64,000 nucleotides of DNA from Kalaharituber pfeilii (lineage: Eukaryota; Ascomycota; Pezizomycetes; Pezizales; Pezizaceae). Location: positions 1-64,000 of the forward strand of contig WHUZ01000143.1 of the NCBI GenBank assembly GCA_015179045.1. The letters are read 5' to 3'. The notes under the pieces were generated by a model. That model did not search any database. It was not told the origin of the DNA and saw only the letters and a list, made by a program, of their open reading frames with translations. A program made the position numbers and the translations under genes. Of the stretch, positions 10,323 through 22,239 are shown in pieces (positions within the stretch are counted from its first letter, which is position 1; each line of letters opens with the position of its first letter).

Positions 10323-11250
10323 GGCGGGGGGTGGCAGTGGAAGAAAATCGCTGACAGCATAAAAGAGCGGGCGGAACAGTGCATGTAACTACTACATAAC
10401 TAGTGCTTCGTCATCAAACCAAATGTCTGCCGTACTCTACAGATGTCGCCAACCATACATTGTCCAAGCGCCTTTTAAACTGTAAGTAAGTTTTTTTTTT
10501 CTTTTTTTTTTTTTTACTGTAAGTAAGTACTAGTACGGTACCAATTCGTCCTGCGCACTCCTTTTACTACTTGTAATGTGAATTAGACCAGCCCTTCTTC
10601 CCGACAACCAGTGCTAGTATTTCTTTGAAAATGTTTAGAAGCACAGTCTTTTGTGCGTAAGTTTGCAAGAGTAGCAATTGCTACGCTTGAGGCAATTCTG
10701 AATGTACTAGTGATAGAGAGATTGCGAATCCAAGCTGAGGCCAGAGCCGGGGGATGCGCCACTGGACCGGGTGCCACGTAATTACTGTAACTGCGGCCCT
10801 GTTATGAGCCTATGATACAAAGAAATTTGGGCTCTCGCCAGAGAAGGGGGCTATTCAGGTCAGCCTAGCCCAACTTTCTTTCTATGGCCCGGTCACTGCC
10901 CCTGTTCGCATCTTTACGCTCTGCATTGCATCGCGCTGAATTGGCTTCAGATTCACTTCGCAATCTCTCTAATGTTGTCAGCCGCCTGCTGGGGCTAAGG
11001 TATATGTACTGTAGCAGGGTGGTTAGGTGCATAGAATAAATGGAGGAATACATGAAATGGCATGCATAGGGCAAACAGCAAACGGCATGGATAGATACAA
11101 CGAAGAGGAGGAAGCTAACACTGGTCCTCGTTTGAATATGACGTTCTCGTGTAATTAGTCAGTGCTTCTGGGGGACTTCTTGAGAGGCCCTTCCGCTCCA
11201 TTCCTGAACCGTGATCTCCGTATCCAGTGTTTCCGGGCCGTGTCTTTTCT
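10323..11250. other. No recognisable gene
   Basis: I see only short unsupported frames and a poly(T)-rich stretch at 10492-10515. There is no repeat border or motif I can defend. Confidence 0.4.
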
Positions 11251-11253
11251 GTA

Positions 11254-11646
11254 CAGTTTTTCCTTGCTATACCGGATCTGTAAAATCCGGCCTTTTTCGT
11301 CCGGTACATATAGCAAGGTTCCTTTATAGAATATAATGTTGGCAGAATAGAATAGCGATGGGCAGCAAAAATAATCTAATTGGGAAGTGGATCGACAACA
11401 CCAGCCTAATATAATTATGTAATGTTAGGTTTAGTACGCATTTGCAAGGTGAATGCAATATGGGGAAGCCAAGATTGGACGTATCAGTGTTAGTGTATCC
11501 GGCATAGAAAATATTATTTGTATGGAGATAGGGGGTGCAATTCCTGTCCGGTCCGGTATTCTTAGTGCGTCCGGTATAGCGAGAGGGTTTTGTATCGGAG
11601 CGGGATGTACCAACCTGAGAGCATCCGGTATAGCAACGGAAAACTG
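11254..11646. mobile_element. MITE family CAGTTTTTCCTTGCTATACC, unpaired copy
   Basis: This 393 bp element starts CAGTTTTTCCTTGCTATACC, ends with the complement (...CGGAAAACTG) and is flanked by TA. Its interior is closely related along its length to the two copies in the palindrome arms (34836-35224 and 42777-43165). Many internal CCGGTATAGC motifs repeat the terminal sequence. The CAGT start and TA target fit the Tc1/mariner-pogo group. Confidence 0.82.
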
Positions 11647-12133
11647 TATTTCCCATCATTGTCTTTTGAGCCGCTCATCCCCTGTTGCAGCGTCATTGAT
11701 ACGAGTTCTACCTACAACATCACGTTGACAACAGCGGTTGATATATTGTGCTGGCAAGGATTTTTTTCTTGTGGGGAAGAACCAGTAGATCGCTCTGGCA
11801 CACCACTGCCGTACCGTGCAGTTCTGCAGGGATCTTTCCGTTGACGCTCTATATGTATGCGCAAAAAGATCTGCCTACTCGTACAGTACTCAATAGGTTG
11901 GAAATCAGAATTCGGTGAGTAAATTCCCTTTTTTTTTCCCTTATTATGACAAATCGTGACCTGATTTTCCCCTTTTCTGAAGGCGAGGAAGGTGGTTTTA
12001 CTGTGGACAGGCTGCCACGCTGAGCGGAGGCATGCCTACACGTTTTCCGCTTTCTTCGTCGGATGGACTTTGGCTCCCTATTTACAATTACCATTTACTT
12101 TTCATTTTAGTCTCATCTGTCAGTGTGCGATCT

Positions 12134-12595
12134 CTGTGCAGCCACGCTAATTCTACTTCCTCCAGCTTTACCAGTTCCAAGACATCGAACAAAAACTGGT
12201 TACACGGATACGGCATTTCGGTTTGGGGTTTTTGACTTCTTTGTTTTCACCAGCCTCACTAGCGGGACTGTGGGCACCCACCCTTTCTCTGTGGAGCCAC
12301 GCTAATTCTACTTCCTCCAGTTTTACCAGTTCCGAGACATCGGACAAAAACTGATTACACGGATACGGTATTTCGGTTTGGGGTTTTTGCCTTTGTTTTC
12401 ACCCGTGTCACTAGCTGGACTGTGGGCACCCACCCTTTCTCTGTGGAGCCATGATAATTCTACTTCCTCCAGTTTTACCAGTTCCGAGACATCGGACAAA
12501 ATCTGATTACATGGATATGACATTTCGGTTTGGTGCTTTGTTTTCACCCACCGCACTAGCGGGACTGTGGTACCCACCCTTTTATGTTTTCCTTA
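12134..12595. repeat. Three-copy tandem repeat, ~155 bp unit
   Basis: Units begin at about 12134, 12290 and 12442 at CTGTG[CG]AGCCA and share ATTCTACTTCCTCCAG and ACTGTGGGCACCCACCC. The array runs straight into a tail-A 3' end, so it may be part of a retroelement 3' UTR. Confidence 0.75.
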
Positions 12596-12619
12596 TGTTT
12601 TTTTCTTTTATGTACCCAG

Positions 12620-12677
12620 ATTGCCATAGCTCTTGGGGCGGCATGCGATTAATGATATTGAAATAAATAAAAAAAAA
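12620..12677 (+). mobile_element. Tail-A LINE 3' end
   Basis: A diverged tail A (GGGGCGGCATGCGATTAATGA) with an A-rich end lies immediately after the tandem repeat. No coding part of the element is visible upstream. Confidence 0.65.
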
Positions 12678-13599
12678 CCGATTGACGTTTGCTAGACAGG
12701 AGAACAATATCATTTTTCTTCCTATTGCTCCACTCATATGCATTTAGTCTCGCTACTGGACTGTATATGAATCACGCACAACGCCAACGTTTGTGTAGCT
12801 GACGCCACGCATCCCGTGCCTTTCTCATCTTCCTGATGTGATAACTTCCCTGATACTTCCCTATTCAGTCTTGATACCCAGAAAGCGTTATGCTATGCTT
12901 TCTCATGTATATAGCGACTCTAAGATCAATAGACTCAACGGTATCTCTACAGCGTTCACCGTGACAAAAGCAGCCCTCGCATACCCTCCCGCTCGTATAA
13001 ATACAGGGACCCGTAAAATGTCTTGGGGATTAGGCAATATTTGGGGTAAGTGTATCATGTCCCCAAGACTCTTGATGGGTCACTGTACATTCTTTGTCAT
13101 CTAGGAAACAGGTAATCCCGATGCTATTTCTAAGGTGGCTGTGGTCAGTGTTTTAACTGGTTGAGTGTCCAGCCACCGTGGCAGGGATCACATACATATC
13201 CGTCTGGTTTGTTTCAAAAGCAACTGCAAGGGGATATTTATCCCACCCTTATAGCCCTGTCGGTGACGCTTCCTCATTTAAAATTTGGCGCAATTGCATC
13301 TCGTGATAATACACATCGTGTCCCATATTTTTGAGGCGGCGTCGACTTTTATAGCACAGATTTGAGAGAATTTCCAAGCTCTGTCAACAACTCACCCACT
13401 ACTCAACGTTCCTTGCGCGCAGTGCCCGGAATACGGGAATTGAGTACGGCTTTGTCATCTTGAATTATTCCGCAGAACTAGTCATTGGAGACTTAAAAGC
13501 AACACACGATACACCTGGCCTTCAATTCTGTGCATATTTCTGACTTTCGGAATAGGCAAATCAAGCTAGAAAATTCATTTACCGAAGCCAGCATCCAGT
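12678..13599. other. Upstream region of the PD-(D/E)XK gene
   Basis: No gene is recognised. The promoter of the gene starting at 13600 should lie in its distal part; I see no convincing TATA box or other element. Confidence 0.3.
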
Positions 13600-15613
13600 A
13601 TGCGCTTACGATCTGGTCGCTTATTCTCACCTCTGGACGAACGCAAGACCCCTGTGAGAACGGCGAGAGGACGACAGCGGTCACGTGCCGCAACGCTTGC
13701 ACCACTCGCTGACGCCCCGAAACAGCCGCTCCAAGGAGCTTCAAGACCGCAGAGCATTGCAGGAGGAACTGCAAGCTCGAAACAGCAGGCGACGGTGACG
13801 CAATCAGGCCAGCAGCAGGAGGAGCGTTTGCAGTCGTCGCAGCCGTCTGCAGCACCGGACCTAACCACTGAAAAGCAGCAAGGAAATGGCGCAGAAGAAG
13901 CGGGGCAAACACAAGTCAGTCCCAATCGCAAGGATGGGGAAGGCGGCCTCGAAGCTGAAGCTCCACAAGTGATTAATGAGCTTGATGCCCGCGACATTTA
14001 CGACGAGAACACAAGCCCCGCTGGCATCGCTGAACCCGACAACGGAGACCTCGAAGGACGCAGCGAACGAACAGCATCATCCTGGTATCGGCGAATCGAA
14101 GCCTGGGTAGCTTCTGTACAACAAATGCAAAAACAACTGCAACACTCAGGTTTAAAGCGCCCGGCTGAGAGTGGTAGTGGCATTGTGCACTCCGCAGATC
14201 ATCCGCCAGTTGCATCATTCCAGTTTTGTTCGACGGTGAACCTCTCTGAGCAAACAGCCAAGAGGCAGAGAACTACCCCTACCACAAACCCATACCAAAG
14301 GCGGCTTGATCTGGAATTTTCTGAGCCCAGTATTGTTATTAAGTACGGACCCGTATTAGACAAAATTCAACCACCGGTGCCAGTGCGCCAGCTGCTGGAG
14401 CATCTGAATCACTTCAAAGTGGCACGCACAGACCAGAAACCGCGCATTCCACAGGAGTTCAAGAAAGTAAGATATTATTTCCGTACCATAAAGACCTCCG
14501 AGAGCAACCTTGCTAACGGCCGTGGGGGGCAAGAATCTGGAATATACAGATCCATATCGAATCTCAACCTCTCTATATGGGCACAATGGCGGCACTTCTG
14601 CGTCGCCCCCGCCAACGGGAGTTACAGCTATAACCCACGAGTCCGCCCAGGCCGCAAAGGTTGGCGAACCATTAGGTCATGAGTTGGGAATTTGCTGGGG
14701 AAATATACAAAGGATAGCTGCACAGGCACGAAAGCAAGTGGAAAGGGGAGGTGAAGAGGGCATGTGGGTTTCATTAGCAATAAAGTTGCTTGAAGACCGC
14801 TATCTCACGGAACTTTTCGCTGGAGAATCTGCCAGTAAGAATATTATTGAACACCGCATTGGTGTCAACCAGGTGTATGTCACGTCACGTTCCCCGGGAC
14901 CCGCGCTTGCTGCCAATGAGTACTGACAGATACGCCTACTCTGGGCGATGGATAGCGCAACGGCAAACCTCATACCAGAATGGCTACCCACTTACGAAGG
15001 CAAACAAATTTCATCCACCATGGTAGATATTATTCTGACAATGGAGCCCGAACATTCATCATACAGCACGTTCAGATCCATACGCCATCTCCATTTGTCA
15101 CCTTTTGTTGAATACCAGGCCAGGGAGCCACCGTTGCTGCTGATTGAATGCAAGGCGTCAGGGAATGAAGCGGAGGCGGAAAACCAACTCGCCTTTGCAG
15201 CTGCTGCGTGGCTTAAGGCGATCGACCAGCAGCTTTTTGGTCGAAGGGGATTCGGTAATGCAAGAACGAGTCCGCCAGCTCAAAACCCAGCACCGGTAAC
15301 ACAGTCCGGTCAACCAACTAGTGAGGCTGCAGCTGCAAAACCTGATAACGAAGCAGATCTGAGGGCGAAATGCCTGGTCGTATTGATTGTGCATATAGTG
15401 AGGGGCAGATGGGATTGGGGGGTGGCGTACATGGATGCAAATAGCAAGGTAGTCGTGATTATGAAGGCAGGTCAAAAGAGGTATATTGGGGACATGTGCA
15501 AGCCAGCGGGCATCTGCAACATTGCGGCATGGGTGGCAACTGCGAAAGAATGGCTTGAGACCGAGTGGATTCCTGCCATGACTGAGGCCATTGAACTTCG
15601 AAGATTGAGATAG
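13600..15613 (+). CDS. PD-(D/E)XK nuclease-like protein, three exons
   Basis: Exons 13600-14466, 14534-14874 and 14956-15613 join in frame to a 621-residue protein. Intron 1 (67 bp) has GTAAGA, TGCTAAC and AAG. Intron 2 (81 bp) has GTATGT, TACTGAC and TAG, and it removes an in-frame stop at about 14926. The protein starts MRLRSGR, with a long Gln/Ala/Glu-rich, probably disordered N-terminal third. The C-terminal third holds a nuclease-like core: Asp427 in VDIILT and, 40 residues on, Glu467/Lys469 in LLLIECKA. This is the D...ExK pattern of the PD-(D/E)XK superfamily, and fungal PD-(D/E)XK-like proteins of similar build are known. DNA cleavage is an inference from the motif. A low-complexity insert (about residues 498-520) splits the domain. 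The gene looks intact, and an ORF1-only LINE sits 170 bp downstream. Confidence 0.75.
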
Positions 15614-15799
15614 TCTCGTGCCCTTTCACTTCCATAGGGCTTCGAGCCTATATGCAGATAAAAACAGCGGCACATTGGATGGAGGGATGGAAGGGAAGGC
15701 CCAAACATGGCATCAGATGAAGAATTGGATTACACCGAAGGAAGGGGCAGTGGATAGTTTGGGCAGTTTGTGCAGGTGGTGGTAGAGACGTTACAGTGA

Positions 15800-16303
15800 T
15801 TTTTTTTTTTTTTTTTTAATTTCATTACTCGCATGCCGCCCTATGGGCTATGGCGAGGGTCTTAAGTACAAAAAACAAAACGAAATAGGTCCTTAACTAC
15901 ATGTGATTCCCGAGGTATTCAAAGTGATTCGGGTGGGGTGAGGAGATGCATCGAGCCTACTTCTTCCCTCTGTCCTGCTCGTACGTCTCCGAACGCAACC
16001 ATCTTCCTCCAAGCCTGACCTTCCCAACCTCCCTCTGTGTCTTTAGGTATAGAACCACCGAACTTGTCTTCTTTCCTTCGTCTATCAGGGTGGTCTTTTT
16101 CCGGAGCCACCTGATGCCCGTTGTCTCGCCTAACTCCTTATTGTCTGATTCCAGCCATTTCCTTACCTTGTCGAGGTCTTTTCTCAAGGCGACGCCGTGT
16201 ATGACGAGGCCGTATGTCTTTGTCTGGAGTCGTTGGGGGCGGGAGCGGGGGCGTGGGCTAAGTCGGGGGGAGGTTTGTGCTGGGTGTCGGGGCCGGGGTC
16301 GTG
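15800..16303 (-). mobile_element. ORF1-only LINE derivative with 15 bp TSD
   Basis: GAGACGTTACAGTGA flanks the element at 15785-15799 and 16304-16318. Reading minus it carries a Pro/Arg-rich linker and the ORF1 RNA-binding-like domain (LVIHGVALRKDLDKVRKW ... GIRWLRKKTTL ... RLGGRWLR, stop near 15957). A short 3' UTR, tail A and poly(A) follow. The 5' end is truncated and there is no RT region. The clean TSD shows that this ORF1-plus-tail arrangement was itself the retrotransposed unit. Confidence 0.9.
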
Positions 16304-16318
16304 GAGACGTTACAGTGA

Positions 16319-17065
16319 GGGGTGCAGTAGCAGCCATATGTTGTACATGGTGTTTCTTTCCTCACGGCGCATGTTAGTTGGATTTCGTCATACACTGTCC
16401 AGAGAGACGTTGTAGGAGCAATTAAAACAAATATATATACAGTGATAAAGTTATCACTCTGGCCTTCGGCTATCACAGAGCAGAGTTCATGAGCAGGCAT
16501 ACGAGCTTTAGAGCACTGGAATCGGAAGTGTCTCATATAATCCTATAATACTACACAAGAACGTTACCTCTTGTGGGCCCCAATGACAGACAAGCTGTTA
16601 TCTATACAACATTGACTAACTCGAGAGGTAAGTTAAAGCAATGACAAGTGAGACTTGTGGGAAGCCTTGGAACACCAGCAAATTCTACAGCAGGTCTCTA
16701 CAGTACCTAAGCTTATTTAATCATTCATTCACTATCCCAAGTCAGCTTTAACTCTATAACTTAGTCAGTAATAATACTCTGAAAGTTATTCTCGTATATT
16801 ACTACAACTCTACAGTCCTGCCCGCGCCGCTAGCTGAGTAATTTCGAGTTATTTTCTAGAACACCTCCACCTGCTGAACTGAATATATTCTCGTACTGTA
16901 ACCAGCATAACGTGAGGCGACCTCCGATGCCGTGCGCGAAGGCTTGTAAGATGTGTGGTAGTCCTCCGTAACAGTATAGAGAATGGAGGAGAGGTCAGAA
17001 ATGTAGATAGTTCGGTAGTTCCGTCTCTGCTTGCCTCCGACCAATAAGCGGTACGGCCCAGGGGC
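16319..17065. other. No recognisable gene
   Basis: Unique-looking AT-rich DNA. I found no supported gene or repeat border. Confidence 0.35.
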
Positions 17066-17259
17066 CGTACCATAGCAAAGTGTGTAAGCGAGGTTACGTC
17101 AAAAAAAAAAAAAAAAAAAAAAGGCGGTGGTAGCGGTCTACGAGGGGATGTGGATTAAGGGAGAAATCATGTGGAAACTTCTGCTAACAGCTGCAATCAC
17201 TGCTTGGCCTGCCATGGCAAACAGCTGCAAGCGGGGTTACGTGGGAAAAAAAAAAAAAA
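17066..17259 (+). mobile_element. Two tail-B 3' ends in tandem
   Basis: A diverged tail B (GTAAGCGAGGTTACGTC + poly(A)) ends at 17122. A better one (GCCATGGCAAACAGCTGCAA + GCGGGGTTACGTG + poly(A)) lies at 17209-17259. No attached coding region is visible. Confidence 0.65.
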
Positions 17260-17441
17260 GTCACGGCCTGAACGCATTGATTGCACACTATCTCTGTACG
17301 GGATCTGAGCTTTCAAGGTTAATAACACAGTTCCACGTCCACTAATCACACGAGAAATAAGTTCACTTTTGATAATACTACAGATTGCTTGGCGCCTTCT
17401 CATTGGCTCTCTGTAGGGCTTCAAAAGCATGCCGCCGCATA

Positions 17442-17499
17442 GTCGCCTGAGCCCATAGGGCGGCACGCGATCCATGATATTAAAAAAAAAAAAAAAAAA
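17442..17499 (+). mobile_element. Tail-A-only LINE insertion
   Basis: GAGCCCATAGGGCGGCACGC followed by GATCCATGATATT and poly(A). There is no upstream LINE sequence. The target duplication is not clear. Confidence 0.6.
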
Positions 17500-17582
17500 G
17501 GCGCATTAGCAGCTTGACAATAGGCCGTATTGCTCGCATTCTCCTTTGTCGTCTTTAGAGAGTTTTCCTGTGTGTATCTCAT

Positions 17583-17583
<1 letters not shown>

Positions 17584-17613
<30 letters not shown>

Positions 17614-17900
17614 CTCATTTCACGTGACCCCGCTTGCAGCTATCCGCCATCTAAACCCTCAAAGCCCGGAGGCAGGCTTATCTGACTACCTCTTCCCCCG
17701 CCACCTCTACAAACGAAAAATTGCCCCCTCCCCGCCCCACCTCCACGAGGCAATAAAAATAACTACGTCTTGCTTCCGCCGCCACCTACAAACAAACGGA
17801 AATTCACCCCCTCCCCTTACACTTTCAGCGACCCAAAAAATTCTCCCAGCACATCCACTGCTTCCCCGTTCTCCTGGCGCTCCACCCACTTCTTCTCACC
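17584..17900 (-). mobile_element. Tail-B element, 5' end undefined
   Basis: Poly(T) is followed by the reverse complement of tail B (CACGTGACCCCGCTTGCAGC). A segment (CCCTCAAAGCCCGGAGGCAGG, related to CCCTCGAAGCCCGGAGACAGG at 58350) then shows that this copy extends beyond the tail. The body is purine-rich on the minus strand, like 58277-58553. The right border is not resolved. Confidence 0.55.
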
Positions 17901-18346
17901 CACATCTTCCCATCCACACACCTCTACAACCTCCTCGGGCCATGTCCAACATCACGTGACCGAGGCCGTATCTCGACCTACAGGACAGCCAGCGACAAGC
18001 AGACAACTACAAACGACGCCCCTCGGCCCAACGGTCGCGGGGACCTCCAGATACTGACAAGAAACGATCATTCAGATACCTTCCCCCAAGGAAACAGCCA
18101 TCAACGCTCTTGGAACGTGCCCCAGAACCTCCACCAACCTCCCCAACCCACCTTCAGCCCACACAGTCACCTCGACAGCGGGGCACCTCGAGACCCCATC
18201 AGAGGCCTCCCACACTACGAAAATTTGCCACCCGGACGCCACTATCCCCAACAACACACACTCGCCACTCAACCATACTACCAACGCCACTCCGGCGCCC
18301 AGCTCCAATAGGCATCCACGGATAAGAGGCAACAACCAATCACAAA

Positions 18347-19318
18347 ATGCCAAATGACAAGAAGACGGAAGGAAAGGACAACTGGGACAGCTTCGTGAAG
18401 GAACTGTTGATGAAAGAAGACGAGGCAAAGAAGCCCCAACCGCTAACACAGGAAAACCTCCGGAAGGCGACGGCGACGGCGACAAGCAAAACCGCCACTT
18501 CACCAAAGACGGCCCCAAGACTAGACCCGTTCACAGTCGTCGCGAGGGCTGTCACGACGTATCTAAAGACAGAAGAAACAAAGGCCAAAAGAGGGACATT
18601 CATATACTTCGAGTATCTGGATGACCCAGACGACCCGGTAGTCACCTGGGGAGACGCCGACGACGGCCGACCCAGGTGGGTGGAGAACAAAAGACAATTT
18701 TTTCTGGCCCCACCAGAAGGGGTATCATACGCCACCGACGCCGCCACCGCCTTCGCCCCCGCCACAACCACAGCCCCCACAGACCTTCAGCCCCATCCGA
18801 TGCGTGGATTCACCACCATCGCCTCCGTCAGAGACAAGACAAGCAGCGCCGACAACACCACCGACCAGGGAAAAGAGAAGGAGGAACAGGAAGCCAGGAA
18901 AGAAGACCCCTCCCCGGTCACGAAGACCGCTGGCACCCCAGCACCCACTCCGGCTCCGGCTCCGGCCCCCCCAGCCACCCCCACCCCCACGCCACACCCC
19001 CGCAGCACCACGAAAAACGCCTTAGACAAACCTCCGACAAAGCCTGCTCATGAAAACAAAGTCGGACTCGTCATACATGGCATAGCCTTGAGAAGGGATC
19101 TCGGCAATGTCAGGAGATGGCTGTCCGAAGACAACAAAGACATGAAGAAAATCATCGGAATCCGATGGTTAAGGAAAAAAGACATACTCGTCGGAGAGGG
19201 TAAAAAGACAAGTTCCATAGTAGTTTACTTGGAAGAGAAACAAGACATGGACAAGGTGCGACACGGAGGGAGATGGCTCAAGGCGAGCCAGTACGAGACT
19301 GAAAGAGAACGGAGATGA
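18347..19318 (+). CDS. LINE ORF1-like protein, 323 residues, longest ORF1 copy here
   Basis: This is the most complete ORF1 frame in the window. A charged N-terminal region (about 1-50) is followed by a globular-looking segment (about 60-125, with FTVVARAVTTYLKTE and FIYFEYLDD), a long Pro/Thr/Ala-rich linker (about 140-230), and the conserved C-terminal RNA-binding-like domain (about 237-323: LVIHGIALRRDLGNVRRW, GIRWLRKKD, SSIVVYLEE, HGGRWLK). Alternative-frame pieces upstream (17770-18325) suggest that the N-terminus once began earlier and is frameshifted. Tad1-like elements encode ORF1 proteins with RNA-binding folds; the RRM-like call is from pattern only. After the stop, the element's 3' UTR is interrupted at 19359 by a 4.16 kb foldback element and resumes at 23524. 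Confidence 0.65.
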   Translation: MPNDKKTEGKDNWDSFVKELLMKEDEAKKPQPLTQENLRKATATATSKTATSPKTAPRLDPFTVVARAVTTYLKTEETKAKRGTFIYFEYLDDPDDPVVTWGDADDGRPRWVENKRQFFLAPPEGVSYATDAATAFAPATTTAPTDLQPHPMRGFTTIASVRDKTSSADNTTDQGKEKEEQEARKEDPSPVTKTAGTPAPTPAPAPAPPATPTPTPHPRSTTKNALDKPPTKPAHENKVGLVIHGIALRRDLGNVRRWLSEDNKDMKKIIGIRWLRKKDILVGEGKKTSSIVVYLEEKQDMDKVRHGGRWLKASQYETERERR

Positions 19319-19357
19319 TTCGGACCTACTGACCGCTTCCCCCCGCAATACCATGTA
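19319..19357 (+). mobile_element. ORF1-only LINE 3' UTR, left part
   Basis: These bases after the ORF1 stop resemble the 3' UTR of the other ORF1-only copies (compare ACCCGCACCATGTATGAGTA after the 4626 stop). They are separated from the right part by the foldback insertion. Confidence 0.6.
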
Positions 19358-19497
19358 CATCAGGACAGAAAAAAGTGCGTCAGGAAGCCATATAGGTGCG
19401 TCCCAGGACCGTTTTGTCTTTTTTGCATCATGTGTGTCCTGACGTTGGTGCCATGAGGTCAATGCCAGGACACCACTATTGATGTTATGTGTTCAGA

Positions 19498-19845
19498 CGC
19501 ACATCTAAACTACTATTATCAGGACGCAACAGTACCACTATGCTCCCAGGGCGCAATTGCAATAATGTACAATCAGGATGCAATTGCATTACTGTGCTTT
19601 CAGGGCGCAATTGTATTACTATACTGTCAGGATGACAATTTTCGCCTCTATACTACCAGGACGCAATTGCAATGATATACAATCAGGACGCAAGTGCATT
19701 ACTGTGCTATCAGGGCGCAATTGTATAACTATACAGTCAGGATGACACGATTTCACCTCTATACCGCCAGGACGCAATTGCATTACTGTGCTATCAGAGT
19801 ACAATTGTATTAGTATACTGTCAGGATGCAGACGCAATACTCTAT
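19498..19845. repeat. Left subterminal minisatellite (TCAGGACGCAATTG core)
   Basis: The motif [TC]CAG[GA]A[CT]GCAATTG or close variants recur about every 40 bp, with ACT[AG]T[AG]CT linkers. The core echoes the element terminus CATCAGGAC, as subterminal transposase-binding repeats often do. Confidence 0.8.
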
Positions 19846-20029
19846 GGTTGGGGCTCTGCGCCTTTCTAGGTGCTGACCCAATTTAATTAATCCTTTAGAG
19901 AATACATTCATTCTATATACATGCCAATGTCAATAGATCTACATCAAAGGACCTGCTATGCTACGCCTATGTACAATGCCACGTAAATGGCACCATACTG
20001 CGTCGAATGATACCATGTGGAGCGGATGC

Positions 20030-20960
20030 TGTCATGCTGCGCGCATACTGCCATGCTGCGCGAATGCTGCTGTGGATGTATTCTGCCACACGCGAGAGGT
20101 TAGCCTTGCCACGACGCGATGAGCATGATACTGCAACTCACCTTGTGGCTATGCTGCATGAGTGCTACCATGCTACGTAAATGCTGCCATGCTGCGTAAA
20201 TGCTACCATGCCGCGTGAATGCTGCCATGCTGTTTGAATGCTGCCACACGCGAGAGGTTAGCCTTGCCACGACGCGATGAGCATGATGCTACAACTCACC
20301 CTGTAGCTATGCTGTGCGCATGCTGCCATATATGAGAGCTTAGCCTTGCCACGACGCGATGAGCATGATAGCACAACTTGCTGCCGTGCTGCGTGAATGC
20401 TACCATGCGGGATGTATTCTGCCATATACGAAAGGTTAGCCTTGCCACGACACGATGAGCATGATACCATAACTCACCTTGCTGCCATGCTGCGTGAATA
20501 CTACCGTGCTGCGTAAATGCTCCCATGCTGCGTGAATGCTGCCACACACGAGAGATTAGCCTTCCCATGACGCGATGAGCATGATATCAGAACTCACCTT
20601 GCTGCCATGCTCGTAAATGCTGCCGTGCTGCGAGTATACTGCCATGCTGCGCGGATGTATTCTGCCACATGCGAGAGCTTAGCCTTGCCACGATGCAATG
20701 AGCATGATACCACAACTCACCTTGCTGCCATGCTGCGTGAATGCTGCCACCCACGAGAGGTTAGCCTTGCCACGACGTGATGAGCATGATAGCACAACTC
20801 ACCTTACTGCCGTGCTGCGTGAATGCCGCCATGTGGGATGTATTTTGCTATACATGAGAGGTTTATTTTGTCACCACGCGACGAACATGACACCAAACTC
20901 ACGTTGCTACCATGCTGCGCCAATGCTGCCATAGTGTCGAGCTCTCATGCTGTTGGGAGT
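20030..20960. repeat. Left ~100 bp tandem array of the foldback element
   Basis: Roughly seven or eight irregular units contain TTAGCCTTGCCACGACGCGA then TGAGCATGAT, separated by GCTGC[CG]ATGCTGCGTGAATGC modules. Unit length varies because the short module is itself repeated. Confidence 0.8.
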
Positions 20961-21469
20961 CTAGTCTCGCAAGCTGTGGAGGTGTCAAGTTGTCGAGCTG
21001 CTATCCACGAGAAGTTAGCAATCAGCGGCGCGCGTTGCGTGAGCGAATAGACTCAAGTACACCTACCTGCCGAATCTCCTTTTTTGCTTTGGACAGTGAT
21101 TTCTGTTATTTATTCCTGTTAGCCATGCAAAGAGATGAAAGGCTACCTGCTTACCTGTTATCCAGTCATTTTATTATCAAGTAGTTTGCTGTTTTGCAAT
21201 ACCTCTGTTGTAGCGGTAGTTGTCTTCAAACGCAGGAGACAAGAAAGGGAGAGCATAACAGTGATACTATAGAAGTCCCTCCTACATGTCGACCTCCTAC
21301 TGCGCACGGCTGAGGCGGGTAATGTCGGAAATACAAGAGGCCTGTGCACAATGGCAACTGTAGATCATGCATATCCCGTTTTGCAGCAGCTCTCCAAGCT
21401 CGCATAGGCCTAACACAGCCTTGAACCAGACAACGGCCTAACAAGCCTTTCAAGCAATTTGACATATAG

Positions 21470-21516
21470 TTTTTTTTTTTTTTTTACTTGCATGCCGCCC
21501 TGTGAGCTATGGCGAG
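21470..21516 (-). mobile_element. Tail-A-only insertion in the foldback centre
   Basis: Poly(T), then CTTGCATGCCGCCCTGTGAG and CTATGGCGAG, is the reverse complement of tail A with no LINE coding sequence. It lies in the non-repeated middle of the 19360-23521 element and so inserted after it. Confidence 0.65.
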
Positions 21517-22239
21517 ACTAGGTACAAAAGAACACATAGGTTCCACTACTACGTCGCTCATTCCAGGTCTATGTATATTTGAAGCCTTGCATTTACATGA
21601 TAGAAATTATACAAGCTTTACCACCGTATGACTCGAAGTGAGATAGATTACTATAACAAGTAATTTCCCACTCCACAACACATGCACTCACATGTGAGTG
21701 GCCGTACTCGCTACCAGTCGCAGAAGCGCGACTGTTGGAGCGGTCTGTGGAGAAAGGATTTTCTGCAGCCGGACGGACCCTTGCACGGTCCTTGCAACCA
21801 TGCACTTGAGGGAAACTCTATGCTGATAGCGAGTACTACTTGGGATGGTGCACAGACCGGTTGCTGGTAAAAGTAACTCCAACCGAGCCTTCTTGGCTTG
21901 CCAGTAGTACTCGCCCCAGCCGCGCGCAGTAGCAGATTGACACTGAGGAGAAATCAGAGGGACTCCTCTAGTATCACTGTTATCCGCTCCCTCTTTCGGT
22001 CTCCTGCTCATGACAACGCCTACCACGTATTGCAAAACAGCAAACTACTTGACAACAAAATGACTGGGTGATGGGTAAGCAGATAGCCTCTCATCTCTTT
22101 GCATGGCTGACAGGAATGAATAACAGAAATCGCTGTCCATAGCGAAAAAGAGACTTCGGAGGTGAGTGTATCTGAGTCCATTCGCTCACGCGTCGCTGCT
22201 GATTGCTAACTTCTCGTGGATGGCAGGTAAACAGCTCGA

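Noticed and set aside
18072..18780. Minus-strand frames over the ORF1 gene
   Set aside because: Shadows of the proline/alanine-rich ORF1; no independent signal.
20258..20568. Protein-coding repeats in the minisatellite frames
   Set aside because: Several frames are open at once because the unit lacks stops; no start or codon bias supports translation.
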